Assembly (NCBI GenBank): GCA_903813345.2
Contig: CAIIXF020000008.1
Location: forward strand, 135,341 to 199,340
DNA: 64,000 nucleotides
Origin: Owenia fusiformis
Lineage: Eukaryota; Annelida; Polychaeta; Sabellida; Oweniidae
Direction: 5' to 3'
The position numbers and the translations under genes are program-made. Shown piece after piece: positions 22,601 to 30,767 of the stretch (the first letter of the stretch is position 1; each line of letters opens with the position of its first letter). The notes below the pieces were generated by a model that ran no database searches, was not told the DNA's origin, and worked only from the letters and a program-made list of their open reading frames with translations.

Positions 22601-22982
22601 TGTCGGTACCCAAGCAAATACTCGGTACGGAGACAGTCTGTAAATTATTATCTCAAAGGAGAAAATAAACAATAAGAACAATACAAATCATATGTAAATA
22701 GTTCTCTGTGTTCATGACCTCTTGACCCTTGGAATGTGGGATCGTCCTGCAAGTTCTTACTTGCACATTCAATACTCCCACATTCATGCAGGGGGTACTC
22801 TATTATCACCCACTATTTTTCAAGAAAAGCACTTCTGCATCGTTAACAACACCTACTTGACTTTTCTAAGATTTAAATTTTAGAGGATATCTCTGATACA
22901 TATATCATAAAATTTAAGCTAACCTTTGAAGTTGATATTCTCTTAAATCCCTAATTTTTTCGAGAAAATCGACGTTGTCCAT
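864..22982 (-). CDS. KIZ: Kizuna-like centrosomal protein, 12 exons, 822 residues
   Basis: Exons in transcript order: 22982-22924, 21278-21216, 20530-20368, 10814-10737, 10520-9539, 9358-9151, 8900-8757, 8059-7877, 5391-5241, 4220-4043, 2877-2770, 1015-864. All junctions are GT-AG and the phases fit, giving 2,469 coding bases. Residues 1-121 are charged and coiled-coil-like, with the block SDSRLANLRAQRL, then WKKICEEEKRRRKRNEQ and RDFERVE, which match the N-terminus of vertebrate Kizuna as I remember it. Near the C-terminus LTETAAYRSMLAGT and the acidic DSDSSDDIEAQL also match. Exon 5 is Q/S-rich and largely disordered. Kizuna is known to sit in the pericentriolar material, to be phosphorylated by PLK1 and to keep spindle poles intact. 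At 822 residues this copy is longer than the human protein (about 670). Introns 3, 8 and 11 are filled by tandem arrays built from exon ends. Exon calls are strong; the orthology rests on recognition, not on a search. Confidence 0.77.
1345..2790 (-). repeat. Array A: 36-39 bp minisatellite made of KIZ exon-11 tail plus donor
   Basis: Roughly 37 head-to-tail units (estimated from length). On the minus strand each reads AAAGTGCTTTTAACAG followed by GTGGGTGAATACTC and a short A/T part. The authentic exon 11 end is AAAGTGCCTTTGACAG|GTGGGTGAATACTC, so every unit carries 16 exonic bases and the donor. Units are 39 bp near the exon and 36-39 bp farther away; the more distant half carries more substitutions. 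Because 39 is 13 codons, both strands show long artefactual open frames. It fills about 80% of intron 11. Confidence 0.9.
2770..2877 (-). CDS. KIZ: KIZ exon 11; its 3' tail seeds array A
   Basis: Acceptor ATGACTTCCAG, donor TTGACAG|GTGGGT (phase 1). Acidic: PVEDEDESSEDDSYNQ then QQSKVPLT. The last 16 bases and the donor correspond to the repeat unit of array A. Confidence 0.8.
2985..3062 (+). repeat. Possible tRNA-derived SINE remnant
   Basis: GGTCCTGGGTTCAATCCCAG near 3,031-3,050 is a good pol III B box with a T-loop stem. I do not see a convincing A box or a complete tRNA fold, so a SINE fragment is likelier than a tRNA gene. Confidence 0.35.
3155..3755. mobile_element. Fold-back element in KIZ intron 10
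   Basis: Imperfect inverted arms: AGGAGGGAAAGTATC near 3,161 against GATACTTTCCCTCCTCC near 3,732, continuing through CATATGTTGG/CCAACATATG and the TTTTCAACCC/GGGTTGAAAA pair; a second inner pair AAAGGAATAAGTAATTCC/GGAATCACTTATTCC lies at the centre. No coding capacity. Confidence 0.6.
4043..4220 (-). CDS. KIZ: KIZ exon 10
   Basis: 59 codons plus one base, acceptor TTTACTTACAG, donor AAAG|GTATGC. SNTLAVLLKNAYMDDSD then SSVSLPTMPA resembles the vertebrate Kizuna segment around TALLRKAL...SSCSLPSI. A fragment of a Helitron-like element ends about 40 bp upstream of the acceptor, in the intron. Confidence 0.8.
4262..4477 (-). mobile_element. Helitron-like 5' fragment H2
   Basis: Reverse orientation: starts TCTCATTGAACAAAATTCGG at 4,477 after an A, then GGGATATAAG, then CCGTCCG/TCCGTCTG repeats and GGGCAATAACTCAAATAC, as in copies at 49,745 and 56,059. 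The 3' part is missing. Confidence 0.65.
4478..5160 (-). repeat. Internally repetitive element, reverse copy
   Basis: Several diverged units of roughly 130 bp containing GAAGCAAGTTGAAAAAA, AAGGTC and AAGTCAGATTTGAAC. They match in reverse the units at 38,050-38,215 and 39,500-41,760, so this is a second, shorter copy of the same element. Above 5,090 the shared sequence ends in GTAACAGACACC. Confidence 0.65.
5241..5391 (-). CDS. KIZ: KIZ exon 9
   Basis: Acceptor CTTTTTTAG, donor AAG|GTAAGA, phase 2 in and 0 out. Encodes GYIYSSDLDLWDHVFGHMTS and a lysine-rich end (ISKKSKLETK). Only this reading frame is open and it joins exon 8 through a split Arg codon. Confidence 0.8.
5615..7990 (-). repeat. 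Array B: 120-bp repeat made of KIZ exon-8 tail plus donor
   Basis: Twenty units at a spacing of 120-121 bp; the highest-coordinate one is the genuine exon 8 end. Per unit on the minus strand: an AG, a 77-bp exon-derived block, donor ATATCAG|GTACGT or GTACAT, then about 30 intron bases. The exon has CATACAG at the internal position where the intronic copies read CTTACAG, a better acceptor, so each copy looks like a complete small exon. Most copies carry a TGA in the frame used by exon 8. The array is about 90% of intron 8 and its last copy breaks off at 5,615. Confidence 0.92.
7877..8059 (-). CDS. KIZ: KIZ exon 8; its 3' tail seeds array B
   Basis: Acceptor TTCTCCGCAG, donor ATATCAG|GTACGT, phase 2 on both sides. 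Encodes VVNASGSKGLEDLDCIDFGV through CILSDKAVNPPIP. About 88 bases at the 3' end (from TGATCATACAGACC) plus the donor are reused as the repeat unit of array B, which occupies nearly all of the following intron. Confidence 0.82.
8151..8556. mobile_element. hAT-type MITE in KIZ intron 7
   Basis: Termini AGTGTTGTCGC (8,151) and GCGACAACACT (8,556) are perfect inverted repeats. AGTTAACT occurs at 8,143-8,150 and 8,559-8,566, an 8-bp target duplication apart from two extra bases. The interior is rich in ATCGATGTA-type palindromes and has no ORF. Confidence 0.78.
8757..8900 (-). CDS. KIZ: KIZ exon 7
   Basis: Acceptor TATTTTACAG, donor GTTGA|GTGAGT. Encodes SSPGPVLSYEGLYCVFEKL and RDDFGVTFNEASYFRSPPL, a folded-looking segment in contrast to the disordered exons before it. 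Confidence 0.78.
9151..9358 (-). CDS. KIZ: KIZ exon 6
   Basis: Acceptor ATATTCCAG, donor AAG|GTAAAG, phase 1 in and 2 out. Encodes DQFDDDLSLPLSPDD and a basic, proline-rich stretch with repeated TPRG motifs (VTPRGM, TTPRGS) and TTPES, SPRSE. It looks disordered and suitable for proline-directed kinases; that role is inference. Confidence 0.8.
9539..10520 (-). CDS. KIZ: KIZ exon 5, large Q/S-rich exon
   Basis: 982 bp, acceptor TTTATTTCAG, donor GAAG|GTAGAT (phase 1). It starts TQKQVQPQPVVQNLF, has imperfect QQNDSS repeats, a Q/L-rich helix (LKELKIQQLLQQKNAEVQLI) around residues 190-230 of the whole protein, and then a low-complexity S/T/P tail with several SP sites. No enzymatic motif. The exon carries more than a third of the protein and accounts for most of its extra length. 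Confidence 0.85.
10737..10814 (-). CDS. KIZ: KIZ exon 4
   Basis: 26 codons in phase 0 on both sides (acceptor TTTTTGTAG, donor GAG|GTATGC), encoding NQYEEYIDRMYPRWKEQ then VKLWKYQKE, which continues the helical N-terminal region after the long array intron. Confidence 0.82.
10815..11046. other. Unique part of KIZ intron 3
   Basis: AT-rich sequence between exon 4 and the first array C unit; no feature recognised. Confidence 0.5.
11274..11582 (-). mobile_element. Inverted terminal segment (pLTR-like) of the Penelope-like element
   Basis: Reverse complement of 13,690-13,995: shared blocks include AGTAAAAATAAGAAGAACT, TTCCTCAGTAGATTTTTC and three subrepeats with ACCAATAAACAATTTATTTG and TATACAGGTAAGTATGACG. 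It is separated from the coding part by about two array C units. Confidence 0.8.
11866..12830 (+). pseudogene. Penelope-like reverse transcriptase (5'-truncated)
   Basis: Open without an ATG from about 11,866; shows FYGLPKIHK, RPIVGGP, the catalytic-block SFDVVGLYSNIPH, GTAMGTKMAPCYSNL, the catalytic WRRYLDDCFILW, LPFLDIMV and DIFRKPTDTQQYL, all typical of Penelope-like RTs. The palm aspartates are intact. The frame leaves the element's coding frame at about 12,790-12,800, just before the sequence INLPYNLARRI that continues in another frame. Confidence 0.88.
12788..13612 (+). pseudogene. Penelope-like RT C-terminus and GIY-YIG endonuclease
   Basis: Second frame of the element: KINLPYNLARRI, the thumb and linker, a cysteine-rich KCEKPRCGCCVHI before the nuclease, then LLYAMKCVGCNEIYIGQTGD with LRNRVRVHKQQI (GIY-YIG domain with its conserved Arg) and ENHFINIFQPKLNK at the end. 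A single frameshift separates it from the RT. The nuclease residues look intact. Confidence 0.87.
20368..20530 (-). CDS. KIZ: KIZ exon 3; its 3' tail seeds array C
   Basis: 54 codons, acceptor TTTAAAG, donor ATGAAG|GTACAT in phase 0. Holds the most diagnostic Kizuna block (WKKICEEEKRRRKRNEQLI then RDFERVE). The last 33 bases (NARSQNLQVMK) and the donor are the part repeated about 68 times downstream, so the splice site actually used cannot be fixed from sequence; the exon-adjacent copy is chosen here. Confidence 0.85.
20531..21215. other. KIZ intron 2
   Basis: AT-rich intron with the MITE listed separately at 20,632-20,812; the rest (20,820-21,215) has no recognisable element and no supported ORF. 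Confidence 0.5.
20632..20812. mobile_element. Short mariner/pogo-like MITE
   Basis: TACAGTAAAACCTGTATATC at the left and ...AGATAAGACAAGTTTTAGTGTATA at the right form approximate terminal inverted repeats with TA at the edges; internal ATCTGAACAC-type short repeats. No ORF. Confidence 0.55.
21216..21278 (-). CDS. KIZ: KIZ exon 2
   Basis: Acceptor TTTTGCAG, donor CT|GTAAGT. Encodes ETGRLELEQELNTYSKSDSR, which joins exon 1 through a split Arg codon and exon 3 through a split Leu codon. The SDSR block corresponds to the NQSDTCR region of vertebrate Kizuna. Confidence 0.82.
21387..22344. mobile_element. Fold-back element with ~265-bp arms, KIZ intron 1
   Basis: Arms run CAATTGAGAAATGCAGC inward through GGCTAGAGTACCGAC, AGTCTGTGTGTCTGCTAAAT; the right arm is the near-perfect reverse complement ending GCTGCATTTCTCAATTG. 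The spacer hosts another MITE at 21,774-22,014. Confidence 0.82.
21774..22014. mobile_element. 241-bp mariner-type MITE nested in the fold-back
   Basis: Starts TACAGTTGGGGACA and ends TGTCCCCAACTGTA, with AAATAAATGACAGGT / ACCTGTCATTTATTTTTG inside. TA at both edges fits a Tc1/mariner target. No coding capacity. Confidence 0.8.
22415..22512 (-). repeat. tRNA-derived SINE-like sequence
   Basis: On the minus strand GTGGTTAGCGTCGCTGG fits a pol III A box and GAGTTCGAATCCCGC a B box, about 30 bases apart. The acceptor-stem pairing of a real tRNA is not evident, so a SINE head or tRNA pseudogene is the best call. Confidence 0.5.
22924..22982 (-). CDS. KIZ: KIZ exon 1 (start codon)
   Basis: ATG at 22982 opens MDNVDFLEKIRDLREYQLQ and ends in phase 2 at a donor AAAG|GTTAGC. 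It is the first ATG in frame with the downstream coiled coil, and lies just below the CpG-containing stretch expected to be the promoter. Confidence 0.75.
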
Positions 22983-23100
22983 TTTCTTCGTTTTTGAATC
23001 TGAGTATTTCGTTCGGTGCGTTCAAACCAGAACGAGATTAGATAAAACGCGAGAAATGTAGTCCAGAGGGAAGCAGGTTTGTTCTCTTATTATCCTAAAT
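22983..23100. promoter_or_regulatory. Probable KIZ promoter, possibly bidirectional
   Basis: The region directly above the KIZ ATG has a cluster of CpGs (CGTTCGGTGCG, AACGAGA, AAACGCGAG) unlike its AT-rich surroundings. On the plus strand GGGAAGCAG|GTTTGT near 23,071-23,080 could be the donor of a non-coding first exon of the kinase gene, whose first coding exon begins with an acceptor. Inference only. Confidence 0.35.
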
Positions 23101-23282
23101 AATAGGCGTTTTTGTGTTATTATTTTATGTAAGATTAGTACTTTGATATCGAGAAAATCGTACAATCGTAATAATCAATTTGGATTGCCCTATTTGTTGC
23201 GTTTATTTTGCATCAATTTAGCGTGATGAAATATATTGAATATTTGTTTTTTAGAAAATGGCCGCCCAGGGACAAAATCCCT

Positions 23283-23392
23283 CATCAATGGTATGATATA
23301 CTCTACCTTTAGTAATATAATAGACAATATTATACTAAATGTAGAGTATACCATTGATAGTGCTGACTGTGGCCAGGGACCACAGTGACCAC
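23283..23392. repeat. Short hairpin repeat
   Basis: ATGGTATGATATACTC pairs with GAGTATACCAT about 60 bases later, and GTGGCCAGGGACCAC follows. Looks like a small fold-back insertion. Confidence 0.5.
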
Positions 23393-23405
23393 TATCAATC
23401 TTCAC

Positions 23406-23804
23406 TACAGTCTGTTACACTGCTTCAAAGGCAAGCAGTTAAACCTGAAATATAAGAAATCTAAATAACATTGTGCAATAATATATAGAAAAATATATTC
23501 ATATTGCACACTAATGACATTTGTATATGTTGGATTGCTTGTAAATTGGCTCATAAACTCTGTAACCTCTTATATTTTGATGCTTCTCTACCATGTTAAT
23601 TCTCAAAAAAATAACATGGCGGACAGACCTCAAATTACAAGAGGGCACAGGCTTATTGCACTAAACACTGAATAATCTGAAATATACAAATGTCATTCGT
23701 GTGCAATATGAATATATTTTTCTATATATTATGGCACAATGGTCTATAGATTTCTTAATTTTCAGGTTCAACTGCTTGCCTTTGAAGCAGTGTAACAGAC
23801 TGTA
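23406..23804. mobile_element. Fold-back MITE, ~140-bp arms
   Basis: ACAGTCTGTTACACTGCTTC at the left is matched by GAAGCAGTGTAACAGACTGT at the right, pairing inward through TATAGAAAAATATATTC. The centre contains CATGTTAAT...ATAACATGGC, also seen at 33,150-33,185, so the two elements are related. Confidence 0.82.
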
Positions 23805-23953
23805 TTCAAAAAGTGCGTTTACTCTTTTGACTTCCGGTTTGGTCATAATCACTGTGTTCATGTGTTGGTGTATATTTCATCTTATTTTTTAACTTCAGTT
23901 GAGTCTCAATACTCTAAGCATTATTTTGATACTTAAAAAATCGTCAAAATCAC

Positions 23954-25584
23954 TTGAAAATTGCAGATATTGAGCTTGAAGCGCAAATTTCTTACTTTTT
24001 TTGGGCCAAAACTCTGCTCATGGACATGTTATTTCAAAGAGTACTAGTAAATGGAGAAGCGTCAGAATGGGCCCCTGTTGTATCAGGTATCCCTCAAGGG
24101 ACCTGCCTTGGGCCATCCCTATTTTCTATCTTCATAAATGACCTCCCAGATGCTACAAAGAACAAAATACTAATGTATGCAGCATAGGCCAAGGGAAAAG
24201 TAATACTAAGCTGTATATAGAAGAGACAGGTCCACAAGTAAGATTGAAAATTATTCAAATTTTTTTAGTCTTGGCACTAGTTCTCCTTACTGGTATCAAA
24301 TTGTATTCCCAAATTTCTCCAAAATCTTCTTCAAAGTGTTTTTCAAACTTATATCATTGTTTTTTTCAAATCTTTATCTAAAAACTGCATATTATACTGC
24401 ATATAAAACAACAACTATGGAAACCTACAATTGCCTGGCAAGCTGAAACTGATTGTCACTGTTGGAGGTCAGGGAGGTCAGCAGTGACCAATCAGATCAC
24501 TTGTTTACTAATGAACTTGCCAGGCAATTGTAGGTTTTCAGAAATTCTCTCTTTTAGTCAGCATTATTCACTCTATATCATCTGACTGAGTTTCAATCTT
24601 AGGTAAGAGCTACAAACTATCAATTTTCTATCAACTCCCCATGGCTTTTTGAAAATAATACACTAAATATTGTTGAAATCTCCATCTTAACAAGTGGTCT
24701 AAGTCAGAGTTGTTCACCTGTCTCTTCTATATACGGCTTACTATTACTTTACCCTTGGCCTATGGTATGCAGATGATGCTAAACTGTATGGTTGTGTACA
24801 AAACCAGGAAGACAAAAAACAATTACAATCGGACTTAGATAAAATGACAAAATGGTCAAAAGATTGGCAACTCCCCTTTAATACTGACAAGTGTAAAGTA
24901 ATGCACTTAGGAAACAAAAATGATAATCAGGAGTATACCATGGACAATAAAACCCTACAACAGACAGTGTTAGAAAAAGATCTTGGAATCAACATAGACA
25001 ATCAACTTAAGTTTCATAAACATATCGACATACAAGTAGCCAAGGCAAACAGCATCCTCGGATTAATAAAAAGGACATTTTCTCATCTGGACAAAACCAC
25101 CCTACCACTTCTCTACAAATCCCTCGTTAGACCCCACCTTGAGTATGGAAATAGTATATGGAGTCCTTATACAAATATAGACATCATTAAAATTGAAAAA
25201 GTACAAAGAAGAGCCACCAAGTTAGTACCAACCTTAAAAGACTTAAGCTACTATGATAGGATGAAACAACTAAAACTCCCCTCCCTCCAATATAGAAGAA
25301 CTAGAGGTGACCTAATACAAGTATTCAAGATAGTGAATGGTTATGACAGAATCAAACTCATGGACATTGCACAAAAATCAGAAAATAAGATGACGAGAGG
25401 GAATACAGAAAAATTAAGCCATAGATATAGCAGACTCGATGTAAGAAAAAATGTATTTGGAAATAGAATCGTCAACACATGGAACAATCTTCCCCAATCT
25501 GTAATAGACACCACAGATATAAATCAATTCAAGAATGGAATTGACAAGCACTTGATGAGACAGAAATTCCTTCACCACAACTAA
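23954..25584 (+). pseudogene. LINE reverse transcriptase fragment (jockey/CR1-like), split by a MITE
   Basis: Upstream part ends with VVSGIPQGTCLGPSLFSIFI and then NDLPDATKNK-ILMYA; the reading frame resumes after 24,765 with DDAKLYG (completing a YADD box), followed by LPFNTDKCKVMHLG, LGINIDNQLKFHKHI and the typical C-terminus RRATKLVPTLKDLSYYDRMK, FGNRIVNTWNNLP. Truncated at the 5' side. A relic, no longer able to encode a continuous RT. Confidence 0.85.
24182..24765. mobile_element. MITE inserted in the YADD box of a LINE
   Basis: Termini GCATAGGCCAAGGG and CCCTTGGCCTATGG with about 45-bp inverted repeats (ATATAGAAGAGACAGGT / ACCTGTCTCTTCTATAT). TATGCA flanks it on both sides (24,176-24,181 and 24,766-24,771). 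An inner inverted pair (CTACAATTGCCTGGCAAG and its complement) lies at 24,424-24,535. Confidence 0.88.
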
Positions 25585-25689
25585 CCCATGTCCAGTGAGC
25601 AATTAAACAACGCCCCCCTTAACATGATATGAAAATAATACATAAAAAGATCTGGATTATACAGGACTATCCTTCTTCCAGAATTATAG

Positions 25690-26205
25690 ATATTATGAGG
25701 TTATATAATGGTTCTTTCTGTATATCGTGTTTATACTCGAGTGAGTATATGATATATTCACAAGTGAGCGTAGCGAACGAGTGAATATATTATATCCTCA
25801 CGAGAGTATAAAATGCACGATATACAGAATGAACCATTATATAATCTTATTATGCCACTCTAAGTTCAAGTACAGTTGATTCGAACACAATCATAACAAT
25901 TAAAAACCATAAAAATATCCCATAGCCAACTCAATAATGCTGATGTTGATCTCGAACCATTTATGACGTGGCTTGATTCTAGCAAATCATGCCGGAACCA
26001 TTTATGACGTCACTTGATTCTAGGAAATCATGAAAATTTTCATGATTTTTTTATTCATTAGTTCCCAGAATGCACTTCTACAGTGGTATACGCTGGAGTG
26101 TATACGGAGGAGTTGTATACGATGACGATATACCACTCTCCACTGTATATCGTTGTTATAGACCCATGTTATACAACTGTAATTGGACTTAGAGTGGTAT
26201 AAAGA
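25690..26205. mobile_element. Pair of short fold-back MITEs
   Basis: 25,695-25,842: TATATAATGGTTC...CTGTATATCGTG pairs with CACGATATACAG...GAACCATTATATA. 25,848-26,203: TTATGCCACTCTAAGT pairs with ACTTAGAGTGGTATAA. Interior has no ORF worth keeping. Confidence 0.65.
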
Positions 26206-26783
26206 TATATAGATGACCTCATATCTCCTTATCATATCATATCAATATTTATTTCAAGTCAGATATTTTTGTACAATAAACATTAGCGCAAGCGCTATTG
26301 ACCGACATTTAGTCAAAGAAATCTTTAAAATAAAATTTTAAAACATGTAACAGTGTTAACAAGATAAATACTAAAATATCATTGCTAAAATACATTTACA
26401 TAGTGGCACAGAGAATCTGAAAGGTTTACATTTTACATTTACATAAATCATTTGCAGTTTTCACAGGTCCATGATTTAATTAGTTTTTTTGAACTCTGTT
26501 AGAGATATACAATTTCTGAGATCATTGGGTAGATTGTTCCATATAAAGCATGCATCAACTCTAAAAGAGTGTCTGCCATGTGTTACAGTATTGAAAGAAC
26601 GAACATTTAGAGTATTTTTGTGACGTAAATTGTAACTAGATGTACGCTCCTGTAGTATGTCGTTAAGGTAACTAGGAGACTGATTATGTATGATTCTAAA
26701 ATTTCTATTGCTATCTGCCTTTGTCTACCTAGAGTTAAGGTGGGCAGGCCTGACTTGTCTAAAAGAGTATCATAATCAGACTC

Positions 26784-27699
26784 CTAGTCCTTGTAAACAA
26801 ATCGGAGACATCTTTCTTGGAGCTTTTCCAATTTAAGAGCATTCGTCTTGCCGCATTGGTGCCATACTATCGGGCAATAATTAAAGTGTGACAAGACAAA
26901 GGCCTTAAATATTGTCATACGACTTTTCATGTCTAATAAATTTGAGAGTCGCTTAAGGGCATTGATTTGACGTGCTGCCTTAATGCATAATTCTTTAATA
27001 TGATCGTTAAAAGTGAGCTTGTTATCAAGGGCTACTCCAAGGACCTTCACAGATTGCTCTGTATGAATTGAAGAATTGCCAAAAGTTAGAGTATCTGGGA
27101 GGAAATTGGAGTTAATCCTTGAATGTTGTAACACCATAGCCTGAAATTTATCAGGGTTTGCCAGCATTTTATTTTGATTAAACCAGTTTATGGCAAGAGA
27201 AGACTGTGATTCCAGGTCTTGAAGAACTGATTGTTTGTTTTCACCAATCACAGAGATTGTGTTATCATCGACATAGTTATATAAATTACAGTTCTTCAAG
27301 GCTAGAAATATGTCATTTATAAAGATATTGAAGAGACAGGGACCAAGAATACTTCCCTGAGGGATGCCTTTCAATATGGTTTGCCATGAGCTAGTTGAAT
27401 TTGAAATTTTTACTCTCTGTGGCCTGTCAGAGAGGTAACTTTTCAAGAGAGAAGTAGCTGAGTCGCTAACTCCATAGGCGGTGAGTTTGGCTATCAAAAT
27501 ATCATGCGGTAAACAGTCAAACGCTTTTGACAGGTCCATTAACACCGTACCTACCACTTTGTTATTATCAAGGGAAAGCTTCCAGTCTTCGACTAATTTT
27601 AGTAACACAGACTGGCAGCTAAACCCCTTCCTGAAAGCACCAAGTAATGGCGATAAAATATTATCAAAATAACAGGTAAGTTGATCAAAAATAATACCA
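26784..27699 (-). pseudogene. LINE reverse transcriptase core
   Basis: FDQLTCYFDNILSPLLGAFR, GFSCQSVLLKLVEDWK, VLMDLSKAFDCLPHDILIAK, LKGIPQGSILGPCLFNIFIN and NYVDDNTISV (the catalytic box, with V for the usual A), then VKVLGVALDNKLTFNDHI and HFNYCPIVWHQCG. After YKD the frame is lost, so the C-terminal part is a pseudogene. The N-terminal RT part is beyond the inserted element. Confidence 0.88.
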
Positions 27700-28777
27700 G
27701 GGTTCGAACTTAACTTTTTAGACTGGTAGTGAAAATAGTTACCTGACATTTTTTCTAGGTAACTAAATTCCAAAGTAAGGTAGTTTTTTTTACCGGTTGA
27801 AAAAATTTCGATAGACACAGTTTTCCTTGACACTAAAAACAAATTTATCGACCTGTTGATCTCAAGTTTATTATAGTTTACAAAATAAACCCTCCCCCTT
27901 TAATATGACATTGAAATAAGATATAAAAAGAACTGGATCATACAGAACTACGAACTATCCTTCTTTCCAGAATGATAGATATAGATATATTTGCCTCAAA
28001 AAATAGTATTTTTCTGACTCAAAAGTAAATAGAATTAGCTTTAAAAGACCTTAGAAAAATGTTTCAAGTCAATCAATTCAGAGAAAAGATGTTGTCTTAT
28101 GAGAACATAAACATTGGTAGTCATGTGATCAGACCAAATTATAATAGACCAATCATGTTGTTTCAACATTCAAATTTAAATTTCCCACTATAATAAACAT
28201 TCCTAAGTGGCTCAAAGTGAAAGGTCAACCTGCTTAATTTATGCAGCTGTTGCGTTTGAGACTTTCCCTCCCCAAGATTTTATTTTTTTTATTTCAAATC
28301 TACATTGTGAAATGGGAACTGCAAACTTTATTGAAGGGGGTATGCTTATTGAAAGCAATTACTAGTATTTTTCTCAATAGATGTCTCCCTCCCTCACTAA
28401 TCAACAGGAAGTTAGCAATCTTCAAAAAGTATCTTAATAATACAGTGATTTTACCTGAAAATTGCCGATTTTTAAGACTTTATTTTAGAAAAATAAGAAA
28501 CTGTATGGTAAGTAAACACTTTATCTTATGTTTTGAGAAGTTATAGCCTAAAAGCTGAAGTGAAAGAGGACGAAAAGTGCCAAAGAAAAAATGTTTTATC
28601 ACGGCAGCATATTTTCATTCTCAGCATTTTTTCAATTGAGAAGTTGAGTTGACGATCGTATAGAGATCTTCCCATAAACCAGGAAACTGTTTTCGTTACT
28701 TGGGCATGTTGCTAGGTAACGATTTGAGAAAATGAAGGAACGAATCGTTACTTCTGCAACGCTAATTTCGAACCCTG
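27698..28777. mobile_element. 1.08-kb hAT-like insertion in the LINE
   Basis: CAGGGTTCGAA at the left and TTCGAACCCTG at the right are perfect inverted ends; AATAC(C) flanks both sides. Joining the flanks restores the LINE codons for KVQEG-I-I-FDQLT. The interior shows no transposase that I recognise. Confidence 0.78.
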
Positions 28778-29225
28778 AATACCTTCCTGAACTTTAGATA
28801 AGCAGTTCAGGATACTCACAGGTCTGTAGTTACCTTTAGCTAGATCGTCCTTCTTTTTATAAATGGGAGAAACTTCAGCTGGCTTCATGCCAGAAGGAAA
28901 TTTTGAAGTCACCAATGACACACTTAAAGCATAAACAGAAGATAACTTACAGTTAAAACAGAAATGTTTGTGACTACTTTGAATTTAAAAAATAAGCAAT
29001 CAAATAACCATATTGAAACAGTTTCATGTAAAAATAAAAACATTTATATTTATCCTAACTTTTGTATATTTCATGTTTGTTTGTTTGTTTGTATCCTTTA
29101 ATGCGCTATAATGCTGCTAAATGGTCTCTTGTTGCTTGTTTTTCACCTGTGCTTACACTTGTGCTTATATTTTCATAAAGTCTAAAATCACTTATAATAC
29201 TATATACAGTTTTATAATGTGCTCA

Positions 29226-29435
29226 TTAGAATCTTCTGGTTTGCCTTATGTAGCTACAAAAGGCATTACATAATTTCCTGTTTGACGATTCAGACAGGTT
29301 AGTATTTAGTCCGCACAGGGTGCGTAGATCAAGGGGAGGGTTTGTGTTTTCCCCGAGGAGTATCCTATCTACTTTCGAGTAGAGCTCTACCCTTTCAGTT
29401 TCGAAGAGTTTACAAGAACTTATGTAGTGGTCCAC
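29226..29435 (-). pseudogene. LINE C-terminal segment after RNase H
   Basis: DHYISSCKLFETERVELYSK and LCNAFCSYIRQTRRF form the usual end of this LINE type; a cysteine-containing segment (NKPETVDHY, upstream) probably precedes it in a shifted frame. Confidence 0.6.
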
Positions 29436-29521
29436 AGTTTCTGGTTTATTACAGAGTTCACAGAGGTTTGTTGTAGTTGGGTTTATTTTGGCTTGGTGGC
29501 TATTTAGTTGGGTATGACCAC

Positions 29522-30286
29522 TTATGAGTTGGTTGATGATGCAGGAGATTCTGCGGGAGATACAATTTTGGTTTTAGAGCCAACCTTTGTTATTACCTTT
29601 GAGATGGCCCGAACTTTTTTAGAGTTAGAATACTGTCTTTGCCATTTGTTTTTGATTGATTGGTGAATTAAATTGTATGCTTCGCTTTTTGTAATACTGA
29701 TGGAATTAAGCTCAAGCTGTTCTGCCAAACATGCTGCACTTTTTGCATACTTATCAGCTACTTCATTGCCATTGATGTTAACATGACCTGGTACCCAGTG
29801 ACATTTGATATACTTATTTTGATTTTTGATATCAATACACAATTCTCTTATTCTCTTAATTACATCTACATGAGCTTCTGGGTGTGCAGAAATGAAAGCT
29901 GAGGTAATTGCCAGTTGGCAGTCACAAAATAACCAGATATTTTGGCTAGTGCTGGCTGCTTGTAAAAATTCCAATCCAAGCAGCAGAGCATAGACTTCTG
30001 CTAAAAAGTTATTACCCTTTGCTGATACTGGTTTGTTCAGACAAATTGGGTCTGTTAATAGTCCTTCCAGGTATATTATGGCTGCTGAGCCCGCAGGCCC
30101 TGGGTTGCCTAATGCTGATCCGTCTGTGAATACCACTGTATCCTTATTTGGAATGTTTTGAAGGATTTGTTGAACTCTAATAGTTTGAATGTTCTTAGAG
30201 CTTGTGAAGTCTTCTAAGTCAAAGACAATGCCTAGGGGCGCGTATGGACACCATTCACTGCCTGTGTGTGCTTTTTCTATAGGCAC
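29522..30286 (-). pseudogene. LINE RNase H domain
   Basis: VVFTDGSALGNPGPAGSAAI (first Asp), LAEVYALLLGLEF (Glu), IWLFCDCQLAITSAF (Asp) and KCHWVPGHVNINGNEVADKY (His...Asp) give the full catalytic set of a type I RNase H. It is downstream of RT in the same LINE. A relic because frames between RT and RNase H are broken. Confidence 0.87.
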
Positions 30287-30366
30287 TTGAAGCAGTTTTT
30301 TGCCAAATTCTCTAGTCCTTGATTGTAGGATGTTGAAATTAGTTACATGTTTCTCTTCTTTCCTGT

Positions 30367-30767
30367 TCAGTTTCCAGTGATTAAATTCTGAAAGTATAGG
30401 CTCGGATTCGTTTTTTTTGTGAGGATCCTAATATGTTCTTGAGCTTGTCTTGCTCGTAGTAATGTATATATGGGCTCACAATTGGCTATTGCTTCAAGAG
30501 TTTCGGTGCTTGTAGAATGGAGGCAGCCAGTGGCTTTCAACAGTGCTTGCCTTTGCACTGTGTTATACGCTTCTGCAGCTTTGGAGGTTGATGTAGCAAT
30601 CACACTGTTGCCATATCTAAATTTGGTCTTACCAATGTTTTATACAGTGATGTAAAGGTTTCCTGTTTGCACCCTATGTTTGCATTGGCAAAGTCTGCAA
30701 TGCGTTTAGAGCACCAAATCCTTTTCTTTGTCTCTCTTCAATGTGTGAAGTGAATTTAAGTTTATAA
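30367..30767 (-). pseudogene. LINE linker between RT and RNase H
   Basis: Two broken frames: LKFTSHIEERQRKGFGALN at the RT end and EAYNTVQRQALLKATGC with LEAIANCEPIYTLLRARQAQ, typical of the region after RT in I-like LINEs. Confidence 0.75.

Larger units (their letters stand above)
26230..28945 (-). mobile_element. LINE (CR1/jockey superfamily), 5'-truncated, interrupted
   Basis: Minus-strand LINE relic: RT start GNYRPVSILNCLSKVQEG at about 28,790-28,850, insertion at 27,698-28,777, then the RT core, then a decayed C-terminus. Its 3' end near 26,230-26,260 has ATATGATATGATAAGG-type microsatellite. The 5' side stops where the MITE at 28,948 begins. Confidence 0.8.
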
